Positions 9,536-23,430 of a stretch of 64,000 nucleotides of DNA are shown piece by piece (the first letter of the stretch is position 1; each line of letters begins with the position of its first letter). The position numbers and the translations under genes are program-made. The stretch is from contig NW_027331831.1 in NCBI RefSeq assembly GCF_033568475.1, positions 13,020,001-13,084,000 on the forward strand, read 5' to 3'. The DNA comes from Henckelia pumila (taxonomy: Eukaryota > Streptophyta > Magnoliopsida > Lamiales > Gesneriaceae). The notes beneath the pieces were generated by a model that saw nothing but the letters and a program-made list of their open reading frames with translations, was not told the origin of the DNA and did no database searches.

Positions 9536-12500
9536 TGAGGCCAAGGAGCTCATTTCACAATCGCACCAATTTCCTCTCCTTTTCCCACGTGAATCTATTT
9601 TAGGGCTTTGGGTACTCTTATTTTAGAGTTGGAGTTGGAAATATGTTTAGTATAGTCAGACAGTGTCTGACATAGTAGCGGGATAGTGCTCGTGTAGTGG
9701 AGCCATGTTCGAGGCTGTGGAGCTGCAGCAGGGGTGTGTAGTAAGGACTGCTAGGACTGCCTGTAGTAAGGTACGTAAGTATTAATTGAGATTGCCAGCG
9801 GGTATGCATGCTTATATGTTGCATTTATGCATTTGCATGTGATTGCATGTACCTATCATATTGTGTATGTACATCTTTTGAGATGAGCCAGTTAGGATTG
9901 CTCAGCCCTGTTTGGACGTTTTGATATTGAGTACCCTTAGGTACTGGTATCTAGAGGATTCCATGGTCCGCGACCAAGATTCGGGAGTGAGTGGTCGCGC
10001 ACAGTGGTTAGCGACCCCGATGTGACGAGCTCATGTCCCAGGCGCCAGTATGAGCAGTTTGTATACAGTTATCCTTGATATGGATACCCCGTCATTTGCA
10101 TGTATCATATTTGTATGTTTATCCATGATTTCGTAATGAGCTTAGAGCTCACGTCCAGTCTTTTCTGTGTATCTGGACACCCCATTCGACGGGGCAGGTG
10201 TAGATGCATGGTTGAGAACCAGGAGCTTGGAGTAGCCAGTAACCAGTGAAGACCGCAGGATTAGCTGTAGGTTTTATTTAAGTTAATTCGATTGAGTTGT
10301 ATATTGGTTTAATTAACCGGTTGTATTCTGCCGGTTTGTTTTTATTTAAGTCTTTCGCAGCGATTTATTTAATGCATTCTTAATCATGCTCTTAACTCTG
10401 ATTAGGTAGTGGATTCGGATAGGATCGCTACATTTATTGGTATCAAAGCTGCATGCAAGAGACTTGGGAATAAAGTACTGAGACTTTGGATTATCCTCTT
10501 AGGATTGGTAAAACCTAGCGAAGGATGATTTGGTTCTTCATTGCCAAGGTTTTCGGCAGAAGTCTTTTCTATAAGGAATGCAGCAGTGATGAGAACACTA
10601 GCATATCGATAGATAGACTGACTGCTGTGGACGGTTCATCATTCAATGCATTGGGAATACTGATCGAAGAACATATGGATTCCAGCCGGAGAAGCCTGAA
10701 AAAGAAGAACAAGTACATTGCGTCAGATACCTCTGAGGACTTTTTGGAACGAATGGTGTGTAACAACCCATGTGGTTCCAGTTCAAAGAAATTCTCCACT
10801 CGTAGTTGGAGAGATTGTCATAAAGACCTTCACAGGGAATGCCTCAAGTGGCTAAGGCATGACTGGTTGTGAACGTAAGGTCATTAAAGTCATGCAAAAC
10901 ATGGTTTTGCCGGTATGCTTGTATCGATGTTTTTGGTAGGCACACGAGAAACTTCATGTTCAAAATCATGAATAAGTTACAAGAAGAACGCTGACGGTAG
11001 ATCGTGAGCAGAAGAGGTCGACTGTCAGGCACTGATGCAGAGCATAGCTGGTTAGCAAGCACGGATCATTTCTTCGGATGTCTTTCCAGGAGGACGGGTA
11101 GAGAGATTTAGTCAGGAGTATACTTACATTGATGTGTGTGTCTATTAGAAGCTTAATGCTCAAGGAACGAAGACGAGTACGATGATTTTAAATATTGTAT
11201 TGTTGTAGCTGTAAAAAATATTTCAGTTGTAATGAATCATCAAAATCCGGTGGTATCATTCAAGTTATTAGTTGTACATTTTGTTGTATTTTTGGAATAC
11301 TGTAATTGTATTACATGATATTGTAATAAAAGAAATTGTACATAACTTGTAGCAAAGATACATGTATTACTTATCCAGTAATTCGTGAATGACTGCGGTG
11401 ATCTTGCTAAGTTTGGCTTGTTATTAGTTGATTAGTGTTCAACTATTGTAACTCATAGGTTTTGAGTAAGCTAGCTGTAACTCTTTGACTTGTGGTTAGT
11501 CTAGGCTTTTCCTAGGATTGACCTAGTTATTCAGTGGACTAAGTTAGTGCCAACGATGAGTTGATTCATCAGTGGGCATGAGTTTTGTTCTAGGTTGTTT
11601 CCTTAGAATAGTAGTCTGATGACCTTCGTAGGTTGAGATTTTGTGATGATGGGATTTAATCGGGATGTCAGGTCCAGTATATGCCGGGAGTTGTGGACTA
11701 TGACCATGACTTGACATAATGGGGCGCGACTCTATGCCAGTGTTACTATGGGAGTCTTTGTACTTCAGAAGTTGCCTGGAAGCCTTCGTGCTTTAGGATT
11801 GGCGGTGGGAAGACTACTCATTCTAGAGTCTTGGTAACAGTCACGACGGAGTATGACTTTGGATTAGATGTCTAGTTTGGTATCATGATTTAGATATCGT
11901 CTGGCTTTTATCAGGGATATTGGTTTGGGTTTCTACCGTGAGGACCAGTCTTGGAGGGATTTCTTTGACGAGCGTGTACTTTGAGCAGATAGTTTTAGTC
12001 TATGGGATACTGCTAGACTAGTGGATATAGTCGGTGATTGGATTCTCTTGTGATAGGGTTTATCCAGGAGATGAGTTTGTAAACTGTCTGGGACATTGAC
12101 TCGGAGGAGAGTATTTTCCAGCGATGAGAGTTTTTCTCAATAGTGAATTATATCAGATGCTAAGGATTGCACAGGACTATTTGAGGCATAAGGGAAGCGT
12201 GACTTATGTAAGTGTCCACTTGGTGGTGATTTTAGGTGGGACATCATGGTAGGTTACCTCACTCTTGATTTGTTGTCGTCTTAGCGAGAGATATAATTAT
12301 CAGGAGCATGTTCAGCGATACTTGGAATCTTGCGGAGTTGTATTGTGTCTTGGGTTTGGCAAGTCCTAATGATCATCAAAATATATTGTAGGACCTTGGG
12401 TTGCTAATCTCAATCTTAGGACAATTAAAGAATAAGCATCCTTAATTAAAAAGAAAAGAAATCAAATTTTTATTTTGACAAATATTCATAAATTCTAGAT

Positions 12501-12638
12501 TTATATAAAAAATTTGAGACATTATAAGACTCAAATATAAAATAATTCAACTTAATGATTCAAATATCTTTAACATATATACGCTGAAATTCTAAATAAA
12601 TTCAAGAAAAATTTATTATATGATGATGAGTGTGTGTC

Positions 12639-12639
<1 letters not shown>

Positions 12640-12737
<98 letters not shown>

Positions 12738-12941
12738 TTTTCGGGGATATCGGGGCGGGTTCGGGGATGGGGATAGCATCCCCATACCCGCCCCACTACA
12801 CTTCGGGGATTTTAAAAAAATCTCCGAACCCGAACCCGAACCCGAACCCAAACCCAAACCCGAAACTCTCCCCTGAACCTGCCCCCGTTTTGGGTTTTCC
12901 CCGTGGGGACCCGAACCCGCGGGGAAAATTGTCATCCCTAG
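12640..12941 (-). repeat. Microsatellite-tailed retroposon-like insert (unit 1)
   Basis: On the minus strand it begins TAGGGATGACAATTTTC, has a GC-rich body full of CGGGTTCGGG words, and ends in (AAAT)n followed by (TAA)n (12640-12740). A body with a 3' simple-sequence tail is typical of SINE- or LINE-derived inserts. No clear target duplication was found. The TTA run has about 22 units here against about 30 and 31 in the other units. Tyr-only or Leu-only reading frames over it are microsatellite artefacts. Confidence 0.55.
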
Positions 12942-13921
12942 GTACGTACTATGATGCCAGGAATTGTCAGGATTTGGTTGTTATCCGTGGCAGGATGACT
13001 AGTGTGATCGAGTAGATTCTATCTACGATAGCGAGATTCGGATCAAGGTTGATCGCAATCGGTATGAGGATTTTAGATGGTTAGAGTGGTGTGCAGCGAT
13101 GCGATTGCTTTGCGAGCTGGTGGCTGGTAGTTGGCATTTTTCTTCGCATAAGGTATTATTTTGGGAATAAATATTTTATCCTTGGTGATAAGGAGTAACT
13201 CGGACGAGTTCTTGGAAAGAGATCTCTAGGATTTGACCAAGAGTTGAATCTAGATCGATTGTTTAGCGCTTTGCGATAAAATCGAGGGATGCGATGTTAG
13301 CATTAGACCAGTGAGATACAATGAGTTGTATCTTGTTTTTCTCGTTGGGCAGCAATGGAGTTCTTGCGTGTCTAGAGATAGCTGATGACTAGTTACAATC
13401 TTAGCAGGAGTTTCATCGTTAAGAATTGTAGTCAGTGTGGCTGATACAGTCAGCAATTTGGATTGAATGTGCCGTGTCATTTGTGGATAACGATGGATAA
13501 ATGACGGTAGTCAATAGTGTTACGCAATTCTAGCAGGATTGCGGATAAAAAGGCAGTGATTTCAAGAGTGATCGTTAAAGGTGTGCGAGTTGAGAATCAG
13601 CGCGGATTCTAAATATAGTATATGTTCTGACGTGGTTCAGTGATTAAACAGACCCTTCAGGTTTAGCAAGGTTTGGAGTTGTCGAAGGTTATTCGACCAG
13701 AAGTTTCGAACCGAAACTATTGGTGGATTGGAAAAGTGGTCTATGTTACGTTATCGAGGTTTTCCCTAGATTTCGAGGACGGATTCTTTTAAGGGGGGGA
13801 TAATGTAGTGACCCGTATCTAGAACTAATGATAAATGATTAATTAATCATGTGATCATGTTTATACTAAGTAAAACATGATTAAGGAGATTCCAAATGGC
13901 AATCCAGCTTCTTGACTCGCT

Positions 13922-14424
13922 CAATCATGCACAATTTCTCGATGGATAAATTAATTGTCTTCTTGAATATTTTAAAATGACTTTTTCACCTTCCACACCC
14001 ATCGACAACTCACCTTTCTTCACATCTATCTTGACATCAGCAGTAGCCAAGAATGGTCTCCCAAAAATCAATGGAGCACCATGTTTCTCTTCCATGTATA
14101 AGATCACAAAATAAGCTGGAAAGATGAATTTATCCATCTTGACGAGCAATCTTCAACAATACCGTGTGGATATGTGATGCTTCTATCCGCCAAGTGCAAT
14201 GTGATCGTTGTCGGTTTCATCTCTCCAAGCTCCAAGACCCTGTAAATAGACAATGATATTAAGTTAATGCTGACCCATAAATCACATAAAACATTAGTAA
14301 TATGAGATCTTCCAATAGAACAAAGAATAGTAAAAATATCTGGCTCCTTCAGCTTCTGTGACATCTTCTTTTGGAGCACGACACTACACTCTTCAGCCAA
14401 ATTCACAACCTCATTCTCTTGCAA
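13922..14424 (-). pseudogene. Athila-type protease region, frameshifted (unit 2)
   Basis: Copy of the 6985-7487 fragment with the same frameshift and the same damaged D-L-W-V-S-I-N site, so the damage predates the tandem duplication. Confidence 0.8.
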
Positions 14425-14438
14425 CCTTCTCTTCTTGT

Positions 14439-15044
14439 CAAGGTTCTAAAAAGCGTGAAGCGTGACGAAACGTCATGGTCAAGCTTCAAGCTTTAGAAGT
14501 TTAAGCGAGTTTAGAACAAGCTTAAGCGTGAAAAAGCGTTATTTATTTTTTTTATAATTTTAATTCTATTAAATTAATTAATATAATAAATAACATATAA
14601 ACTTAAAGATTTTAAGAATAAATAAACAAATTTTCAAGTTATAAAAAATGAAAGTCTCAAAATAACAAATTATCTATAGTAAAATGTTTGCGTTAAATCA
14701 TATTTCATCTCTTAGTCGCAAAAAAATTGGAAATATACGAAACAAATTTAATTTTGATGTTTTTAAATATTTTTTAAAAAATATATATTATTAAATATTT
14801 ATCATTTCAAATAAAATTCAAAATTTAAAAATATTGAATTAAAATTAAAATTTTAATTAAATATTTTTTAAAAAATTATATTTTTTCACGTTTTTTCGAG
14901 CTTTTTCACGCTTTTTTGCGCTTAATGTGGTCAACCAAGAGGTTGACCGCTTTTTCCACGCTTTTGTCCAAAGCGAAGCTTTTTGCTCACGCTTCACGCT
15001 TAATCGCGCTTAATCGGCGCTTATTCGCGCTTTTTAGAACACTG
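14439..15044. mobile_element. hAT-like MITE (unit 2)
   Basis: Copy of the 7502-8109 element with the same ends and CTTCTTGT flanks. It is 606 bp, differing mainly in homopolymer runs. Confidence 0.88.
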
Positions 15045-15922
15045 CTTCTTGTACATCTCATCTTTGATAAACTTGGCATAGTTTGGCATTAGTTCCAAGA
15101 CATCAGCAAAGGGGATGTTGATGTATATCTTCTTGAAAATCTCCAAAAATTTGGTGAACTGCTCATCCAATGCCTTTTTCTTGAACCTCTGTGGGTATGG
15201 AAGCTATGGTTTATACATTAGTTTCGGTTCAGGTTCACTCTTTTTCTCCTCGACAACTATTTCTTCAACCTCAGAATTTTCAGCTTCCTTCTGGTTTTCA
15301 CTTTCTTCTTTTCTTCCTTTGGCCTCTATTTTTTTTCCACTCCTCAAGGTAATAGCATCGCATTGTTACTTCGGATTTACCTCTATATTGCTTTGAAATT
15401 GGCCTCTGTTATTATCTTTCAATTCATTTGCCAACTGCCCGATCTGAGTTTCCATAGATTTCATCATGGAGCTCATGTTGATCACATGTGTCTCTAAACT
15501 ATCAAGACTATTTTCAGTTCTTGTCATCCTCTTACTCGATTCAGTAACAAATGTGCTCACCACATCTTCCAAAGACAACTTTCCCTCACCCTTGTTTGTA
15601 TTGAACCCTCGAGGAGGATTCAACACATTTTTATTATTGGCATAAGAGAAGTTATCATGATTTCGCAATCTTGGGTGATAAGTATTGGGAACAGGATTAC
15701 CTCGATAGCCTCCATAACCTCTTTGATTGATGTACAGATCTTGTTCAGGATGCTGCAAATCTTCACTAGGCTGTTTGAGAGAATGGGAGTCCAGAAAGCT
15801 GTAGGAGTTTATGCAGTTGATCCTATCACTTCTATATATGTTCAATTGTCTGCCTTAACTACACAATTGGCTGCATATTGAACAAAGTGAGTGTGGCAGA
15901 TTCAGGATCCTGAACAAAGTGC
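15045..15922 (-). pseudogene. Athila-type gag, C-terminal part (unit 2)
   Basis: Copy of the 8110-8987 fragment with the same internal stops. One substitution (Arg to Ile near the left end of the open stretch) is shared with unit 3. Confidence 0.8.
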
Positions 15923-16084
15923 TGTAGTGACCCGTATCCAAAACTAATAATTAATGAGTAATTAATCATGTGATCATGTTTAGACTAAGTAAAACATGAT
16001 TAAAAAGATTTCAAATGGATTAACGGAGTCCGAAAATGGATCCGAAACACTTGAAAATAGTCGGGAAGGTTTCGAGACTTAGGC

Positions 16085-16470
16085 AAGATCGGAGGCTCCG
16101 AACCTAGGATCGGATGGTCCGAAGTGGCTGAGTCGGAAGGCCTGTTGTAGTTCGGATGGGCGGAGTGCGAGCGCTCCGAACTAGGATCGGACGGTCCGAT
16201 CTCCCTTATATAAGATAAGATAAGATAAGGAAATTATTTGATTTGCTGGAAGTTGAGTTCGGATGATCCGAAGTCCAGGATCGGACGGTCCGAACAATGG
16301 TCCGGCCAGGTGTTCGAAGGAGTGATGTCATGGATGTTGTAATATCGGGATCGGATGATCCGAGGTCCCGATCGGATGGTCCAAAGTTCTTTCAGGTGAC
16401 ACTTGTCATGCATGCAGAGTTCGAACGGTCCGAAGGCAGGTTCGGACGGTCCGAACCCTCGTCTATAAAA
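16085..16470 (+). promoter_or_regulatory. Palindrome cluster and TATA box in the gypsy LTR (unit 2)
   Basis: Same TTCGGAYGRTCCGAA cluster as unit 1, with TATAAAA at 16464-16470. Confidence 0.55.
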
Positions 16471-19400
16471 TGAGGCCAAGGAGCTCATTTCACAATCGCA
16501 CCAATTTCCTCTCCTTTTCCCACGTGAATCTATTTTAGGGCTTTGGGTACTCTTATTTTAGAGTTGGAGTTGGAAATATGTTTAGTATAGTCAGACAGTG
16601 TCTGACATAGTAGCGGGATAGTGCTCGTGTAGTGGAGCCATGTTCGAGGCTGTGGAGCTGCAGCAGGGGTGTGTAGTAAGGACTGCTAGGACTGCCTATA
16701 GTAAGGTACGTAAGTATTAATTGAGATTGCCAGCGGGTATGCATGCTTATATGTTGCATTTATGCATTTGCATGTGATTGCATGTACCTATCATATTGTG
16801 TATGTACATCTTTTGAGATGAGCCAGTTAGGATTGCTCAGCCCTGTTTGGACGTTTTGATATTGAGTACCCTTAGGTACTGGTATCTAGAGGATTCCATG
16901 GTCCGCGACCAAGATTCGGGAGTGAGTGGTCGCGCACAGTGGTTAGCGACCCCGATGTGACGAGCTCATGTCCCAGGCGCCAGTATGAGCAGTTTGTATA
17001 CAGTTATCCTTGATATGGATACCCCGTCATTTGCATGTATCATATTTGTATGTTTATCCATGATTTCGTATTGAGCTTAGAGCTCACGTCCAGTCTTTTC
17101 TGTGTATCTGGACACCCCATTCGACGGGGCAGGTGTAGGTGCATGGTTGAGAACCAGGAGCTTGGAGTAGCCAGTAACCAGTGAAGACCGCAGGATTAGC
17201 TGTAGGTTTTATTTAAGTTAATTCGATTGAGTTGTATATTGGTTTAATTAACCGGTTGTATTCTGCCGGTTTGTTTTTATTTAAGTCTTTCGCAGCGATT
17301 TATTTAATGCATTCTTAATCATGCTCTTAACTCTGATTAGGTAGTGGATTCGGATAGGATCGCTACATTTATTGGTATCAAAGCTGCATGCAAGAGACTT
17401 GGGAATAAAGTACTGAGACTTTGGATAATCCTCTTAGGATTGGTAAAACCTAGCGAAGGATGATTTGGTTCTTCATTGCCAAGGTTTTCGGCAGAAGTCT
17501 TTTCTATAAGGAATGCAGCAGTGATGAGAACACTAGCATATCGATAGATAGACTGACTGCTGTGGACGGTTCATCATTCAATGCATTGGGAATACTGATC
17601 GAAGAACATATGGATTCCAGCCGGAGAAGCCTGAAAAAGAAGAACAAGTACATTGCGTCAGATACCTCTGAGGACTTTTTGGAACGAATGGTGTGTAACA
17701 ACCCATGTGGTTCCAGTTCAAAGAAATTCTCCACTCATAGTTGGAGAGATTGTCATAAAGACCTTCACAGGGAATGCCTCAAGTGGCTAAGGCATGACTG
17801 GTTGTGAACGTAAGGTCATTAAAGTCATGCAAAACATGGTTTTGCCGGTATGCTTGTATCGATGTTTTTGGTAGGCACACGAGAAACTTCATGTTCAAAA
17901 TCATGAATAAGTTACAAGAAGAACGCTGACGGTAGATCGTGAGCAGAAGAGGTCGACTGTCAGGCACTGATGCAGAGCATAGCTGGTTAGCAAGCACGGA
18001 TCATTTCTTCGGATGTCTTTACAGGAGGACGGGTAGAGAGATTTAGTCAGGAGTATACTTACATTGATGCGTGTGTCTATTAGAAGCTTAATGCTCAAGG
18101 AACGAAGACGAGTACGATGATTTTAAATATTGTATTGTTGTAGCTGTAAAAAATATTTCAGTTGTAATGAATCATCAAAATCCGGTGGTATCATTCAAGT
18201 TATTAGTTGTACATTTTGTTGTATTTTTGGAATACTGTAATTGTATTACATGATATTGTAATAAAAGAAATTGTACATAACTTGTAGCAAAGATACATGT
18301 ATTACTTATCCAGTAATTCGTGAATGACTGCGGTGATCTTGCTAAGTTTGGCTTGTTATTAGTTGATTAGTGTTCAACTATTGTAACTCATAGGTTTTGA
18401 GTAAGCTAGCTGTAACTCTTTGACTTGTGGTTAGTCTAGGCTTTTCCTAGGATTGACCTAGTTATTCAGTGGACTAAGTTAGTGCCAACGATGAGTTGAT
18501 TCATCAGTGGGCATGAGTTTTGTTCTAGGTTGTTTCCTTAGAATAGTAGTCTGATGACCTTCGTAGGTTGAGATTTTGTGATGATGGGATTTAATCGGGA
18601 TGTCAGGTCCAGTATATGCCGGGAGTTGTGGACTATGACCATGACTTGACATAATGGGGCGCGACTCTATGCCAGTGTTACTATGGGAGTCTTTGTACTT
18701 CAGAAGTTGCCTGGAAGCCTTCGTGCTTTAGGATTGGCGGTGGGAAGACTACTCATTCTAGAGTCTTGGTAACAGTCACGACGGAGTATGACTTTGGATT
18801 AGATGTCTAGTTTGGTATCATGATTTAGATATCGTCTGGCTTTTATCAGGGATATTGGTTTGGGTTTCTACCGTGAGGACCAGTCTTGGAGGGATTTCTT
18901 TGACGAGCGTGTACTTTGAGCAGATAGTTTTAGTCTATGGGATACTGCTAGACTAGTGGATATAGTCGGTGATTGGATTCTCTTTTGATAGGGTTTATCC
19001 AGGAGATGAGTTTGTAAACTGTCTGGGACATTGACTCGGAGGAGAGTATTTTCCAGCGATGAGAGTTTTTCTCAATAGTGAATTATATCAGATGCTAAGG
19101 ATTGCACAGGACTATTTGAGGCATAAGGGAAGCGTGACTTATGTAAGTGTCCACTTGGTGGTGATTTTAGGTGGGACATCATGGTAGGTTACCTCACTCT
19201 TGATTTGTTGTCGTCTTAGCGAGAGATATAATTATCAGGAGCATGTTCAGCGATACTTGGAATCTTGCGGAGTTGTATTGTGTCTTGGGTTTGGCAAGTC
19301 CTAATGATCATCAAAATATAGTGTAGGACCTTGGGTTGCTAATCTCAATCTTAGGACAATTAAAGAATAAGCATCCTTAATTAAAAAGAAAAGAAATCAA

Positions 19401-19573
19401 ATTTTTATTTTGACAAATATTCATAAATTCTAGATTTATATAAAAAATTTGAGACATTATAAGACTCAAATATAAAATAATTCAACTTAATGATTCAAAT
19501 ATCTTTAACATATATACGCTGAAATTCTAAATAAATTCAAGAAAAATTTATTATATGATGATGAGTGTGTGTC

Positions 19574-19900
<327 letters not shown>

Positions 19901-20880
19901 GTACGTACTATGATGCCAGGAATTGTCAGGATTTGGTTGTTATCCGTGGCAGGATGACTAGTGTGATCGAGTAGATTCTATCTACGATAGCGAGATTCGG
20001 ATCAAGGTTGATCGCAATCGGTATGAGGATTTTAGATGGTTAGAGTGGTGTGCAGCGATGCGATTGCTTTGCGAGCTGGTGGCTGGTAGTTGGCATTTTT
20101 CTTCGCATAAGGTATTATTTTGGGAATAAATATTTTATCCTTGGTGATAAGGAGTAACTCGGACGAGTTCTTGGAAAGAGATCTCTAGGATTTGACCAAG
20201 AGTTGAATCTAGATCGATTGTTTAGCGCTTTGCGATAAAATCGAGGGATGCGATGTTAGCATTAGACCAGTGAGATACAATGAGTTGTATCTTGTTTTTC
20301 TCGTTGGGCAGCAATGGAGTTCTTGCGTGTCTAGAGATAGCTGATGACTAGTTACAATCTTAGCAGGAGTTTCATCGTTAAGAATTGTAGTCAGTGTGGC
20401 TGATACAGTCAGCAATTTGGATTGAATGTGCCGTGTCATTTGTGGATAACGATGGATAAATGACGGTAGTCAATAGTGTTACGCAATTCTAGCAGGATTG
20501 CGGATAAAAAGGCAGTGATTTCAAGAGTGATCGTTAAAGGTGTGCGAGTTGAGAATCAGCGCGGATTCTAAATATAGTATATGTTCTGACGTGGTTCAGT
20601 GATTAAACAGACCCTTCAGGTTTAGCAAGGTTTGGAGTTGTCGAAGGTTATTCGACCAGAAGTTTCGAACCGAAACTATTGGTGGATTGGAAAAGTGGTC
20701 TATGTTACGTTATCGAGGTTTTCCCTAGATTTCGAGGACGGATTCTTTTAAGGGGGGGATAATGTAGTGACCCGTATCTAGAACTAATGATAAATGATTA
20801 ATTAATCATGTGATCATGTTTATACTAAGTAAAACATGATTAAGGAGATTCCAAATGGCAATCCAGCTTCTTGACTCGCT

Positions 20881-21383
20881 CAATCATGCACAATTTCTCG
20901 ATGGATAAATTAATTGTCTTCTTGAATATTTTAAAATGACTTTTTCACCTTCCACACCCATCGACAACTCACCTTTCTTCACATCTATCTTGACATCAGC
21001 AGTAGCCAAGAATGGTCTCCCAAAAATCAATGGAGCACCATGTTTCTCTTCCATGTATAAGATCACAAAATAAGCTGGAAAGATGAATTTATCCATCTTG
21101 ACGAGCAATCTTCAACAATACCGTGTGGATATGTGATGCTTCTATCCGCCAAGTGCAATGTGATCGTTGTCGGTTTCATCTCTCCAAGCTCCAAGACCCT
21201 GTAAATAGACAATGATATTAAGTTAATGCTGACCCATAAATCACATAAAACATTAGTAATATGAGATCTTCCAATAGAACAAAGAATAGTAAAAATATCT
21301 GGCTCCTTCAGCTTCTGTGACATCTTCTTTTGGAGCACGACACTACACTCTTCAGCCAAATTCACAACCTCATTCTCTTGCAA
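20881..21383 (-). pseudogene. Athila-type protease region, frameshifted (unit 3)
   Basis: Copy of the 6985-7487 fragment with the same frameshift and altered active-site loop. Confidence 0.8.
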
Positions 21384-21397
21384 CCTTCTCTTCTTGT

Positions 21398-22004
21398 CAA
21401 GGTTCTAAAAAGCGTGAAGCGTGACGAAACGTCATGGTCAAGCTTCAAGCTTTAGAAGTTTAAGCGAGTTTAGAACAAGCTTAAGCGTGAAAAAGCGTTA
21501 TTTATTTTTTTTATAATTTTAATTCTATTAAATTAATTAATATAATAAATAACATATAAACTTAAAGATTTTAAGAATAAATAAACAAATTTTCAAGTTA
21601 TAAAAAATGAAAGTCTCAAAATAACAAATTATCTATAGTAAAATGTTTGCGTTAAATCATATTTCATCTCTTAGTCGCAAAAAAATTGGAAATATACGAA
21701 ACAAATTTAATTTTGATGTTTTTAAATATTTTTTTAAAAAATATATATTATTAAATATTTATCATTTCAAATAAAATTCAAAATTTAAAAATATTGAATT
21801 AAAATTAAAATTTTAATTAAATATTTTTTAAAAAATTATATTTTTTCACGTTTTTTCGAGCTTTTTCACGCTTTTTTGCGCTTAATGTGGTCAACCAAGA
21901 GGTTGACCGCTTTTTCCACGCTTTTGTCCAAAGCGAAGCTTTTTGCTCACGCTTCACGCTTAATCGCGCTTAATCGGCGCTTATTCGCGCTTTTTAGAAC
22001 ACTG
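21398..22004. mobile_element. hAT-like MITE (unit 3)
   Basis: Copy of the 7502-8109 element, 607 bp, with the same CTTCTTGT flanks. Confidence 0.88.
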
Positions 22005-22882
22005 CTTCTTGTACATCTCATCTTTGATAAACTTGGCATAGTTTGGCATTAGTTCCAAGACATCAGCAAAGGGGATGTTGATGTATATCTTCTTGAAAAT
22101 CTCCAAAAATTTGGTGAACTGCTCATCCAATGCCTTTTTCTTGAACCTCTGTGGGTATGGAAGCTATGGTTTATACATTAGTTTCGGTTCAGGTTCACTC
22201 TTTTTCTCCTCGACAACTATTTCTTCAACCTCAGAATTTTCAGCTTCCTTCTGGTTTTCACTTTCTTCTTTTCTTCCTTTGGCCTCTATTTTTTTTCCAC
22301 TCCTCAAGGTAATAGCATCGCATTGTTACTTCGGATTTACCTCTATATTGCTTTGAAATTGGCCTCTGTTATTATCTTTCAATTCATTTGCCAACTGCCC
22401 GATCTGAGTTTCCATAGATTTCATCATGGAGCTCATGTTGATCACATGTGTCTCTAAACTATCAAGACTATTTTCAGTTCTTGTCATCCTCTTACTCGAT
22501 TCAGTAACAAATGTGCTCACCACATCTTCCAAAGACAACTTTCCCTCACCCTTGTTTGTATTGAACCCTCGAGGAGGATTCAACACATTTTTATTATTGG
22601 CATAAGAGAAGTTATCATGATTTCGCAATCTTGGGTGATAAGTATTGGGAACAGGATTACCTCGATAGCCTCCATAACCTCTTTGATTGATGTACAGATC
22701 TTGTTCAGGATGCTGCAAATCTTCACTAGGCTGTTTGAGAGAATGGGAGTCCAGAAAGCTGTAGGAGTTTATGCAGTTGATCCTATCACTTCTATATATG
22801 TTCAATTGTCTGCCTTAACTACACAATTGGCTGCATATTGAACAAAGTGAGTGTGGCAGATTCAGGATCCTGAACAAAGTGC
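22005..22882 (-). pseudogene. Athila-type gag, C-terminal part (unit 3)
   Basis: Copy of the 8110-8987 fragment with the same stops. In its open stretch it is identical to unit 2. Confidence 0.8.
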
Positions 22883-23044
22883 TGTAGTGACCCGTATCCA
22901 AAACTAATAATTAATGAGTAATTAATCATGTGATCATGTTTAGACTAAGTAAAACATGATTAAAAAGATTTCAAATGGATTAACGGAGTCCGAAAATGGA
23001 TCCGAAACACTTGAAAATAGTCGGGAAGGTTTCGAGACTTAGGC

Positions 23045-23430
23045 AAGATCGGAGGCTCCGAACCTAGGATCGGATGGTCCGAAGTGGCTGAGTCGGAAGG
23101 CCTGTTGTAGTTCGGATGGGCGGAGTGCGAGCGCTCCGAACTAGGATCGGACGGTCCGATCTCCCTTATATAAGATAAGATAAGATAAGGAAATTATTTG
23201 ATTTGCTGGAAGTTGAGTTCGGATGATCCGAAGTCCAGGATCGGACGGTCCGAACAATGGTCCGGCCAGGTGTTCGAAGGAGTGATGTCATGGATGTTGT
23301 AATATCGGGATCGGATGATCCGAGGTCCCGATCGGATGGTCCAAAGTTCTTTCAGGTGACACTTGTCATGCATGCAGAGTTCGAACGGTCCGAAGGCAGG
23401 TTCGGACGGTCCGAACCCTCGTCTATAAAA
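23045..23430 (+). promoter_or_regulatory. Palindrome cluster and TATA box in the gypsy LTR (unit 3)
   Basis: Same TTCGGAYGRTCCGAA cluster as unit 1, with TATAAAA at 23424-23430. Confidence 0.55.

Larger units (their letters stand above)
6959..13895. repeat. Tandem array unit 1 (6937 bp)
   Basis: The unit holds an Athila gag-pro fragment, a hAT-like MITE within it, a gypsy element with its 5' LTR, interior and purine tract, and about 92 bp of its 3' LTR. It starts at ATGG of the Athila sequence (6959-6962). The next unit starts at the same ATGG, here fused to the 3' LTR (13896-13899). Units 1-3 are nearly identical across the whole length. Confidence 0.95.
8988..13899 (+). mobile_element. Ty3/gypsy-type LTR element without coding capacity, 3' LTR truncated (unit 1)
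   Basis: The 5' LTR is 8988-10432 (1445 bp, TGTAGTGACCCG ... CGCTACA). It is followed by TTGGTATCAAAGC (10437-10449), a one-mismatch version of the tRNA-Met primer site. The interior (10433-13803) has no ORF longer than about 115 codons that resembles a retroelement protein. It ends with the gypsy-like TTTCGAGGACGGATTC and a purine tract AAGGGGGGGA (13791-13800). A 3' LTR starts at 13804 and stops after about 92 bp at the tandem junction. It behaves as a non-autonomous or fully decayed gypsy element inserted into the Athila fragment. A retroposon with a TTA/TTTA tail interrupts the interior at 12640-12941. Confidence 0.85.

Noticed and set aside
10525..10872. 115-codon ORF in the gypsy interior (also at 17460 and 24420)
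   Set aside because: It has no similarity to any retroelement protein I know and lies in a region otherwise full of stops. Its preservation only reflects the recent duplication.
12620..13015. ORFs encoding long runs of Tyr or Leu in the array units (also at 19555 and 26515)
   Set aside because: They are translations of the (TTA)n microsatellite and the GC-rich insert beside it, with different lengths in each unit.
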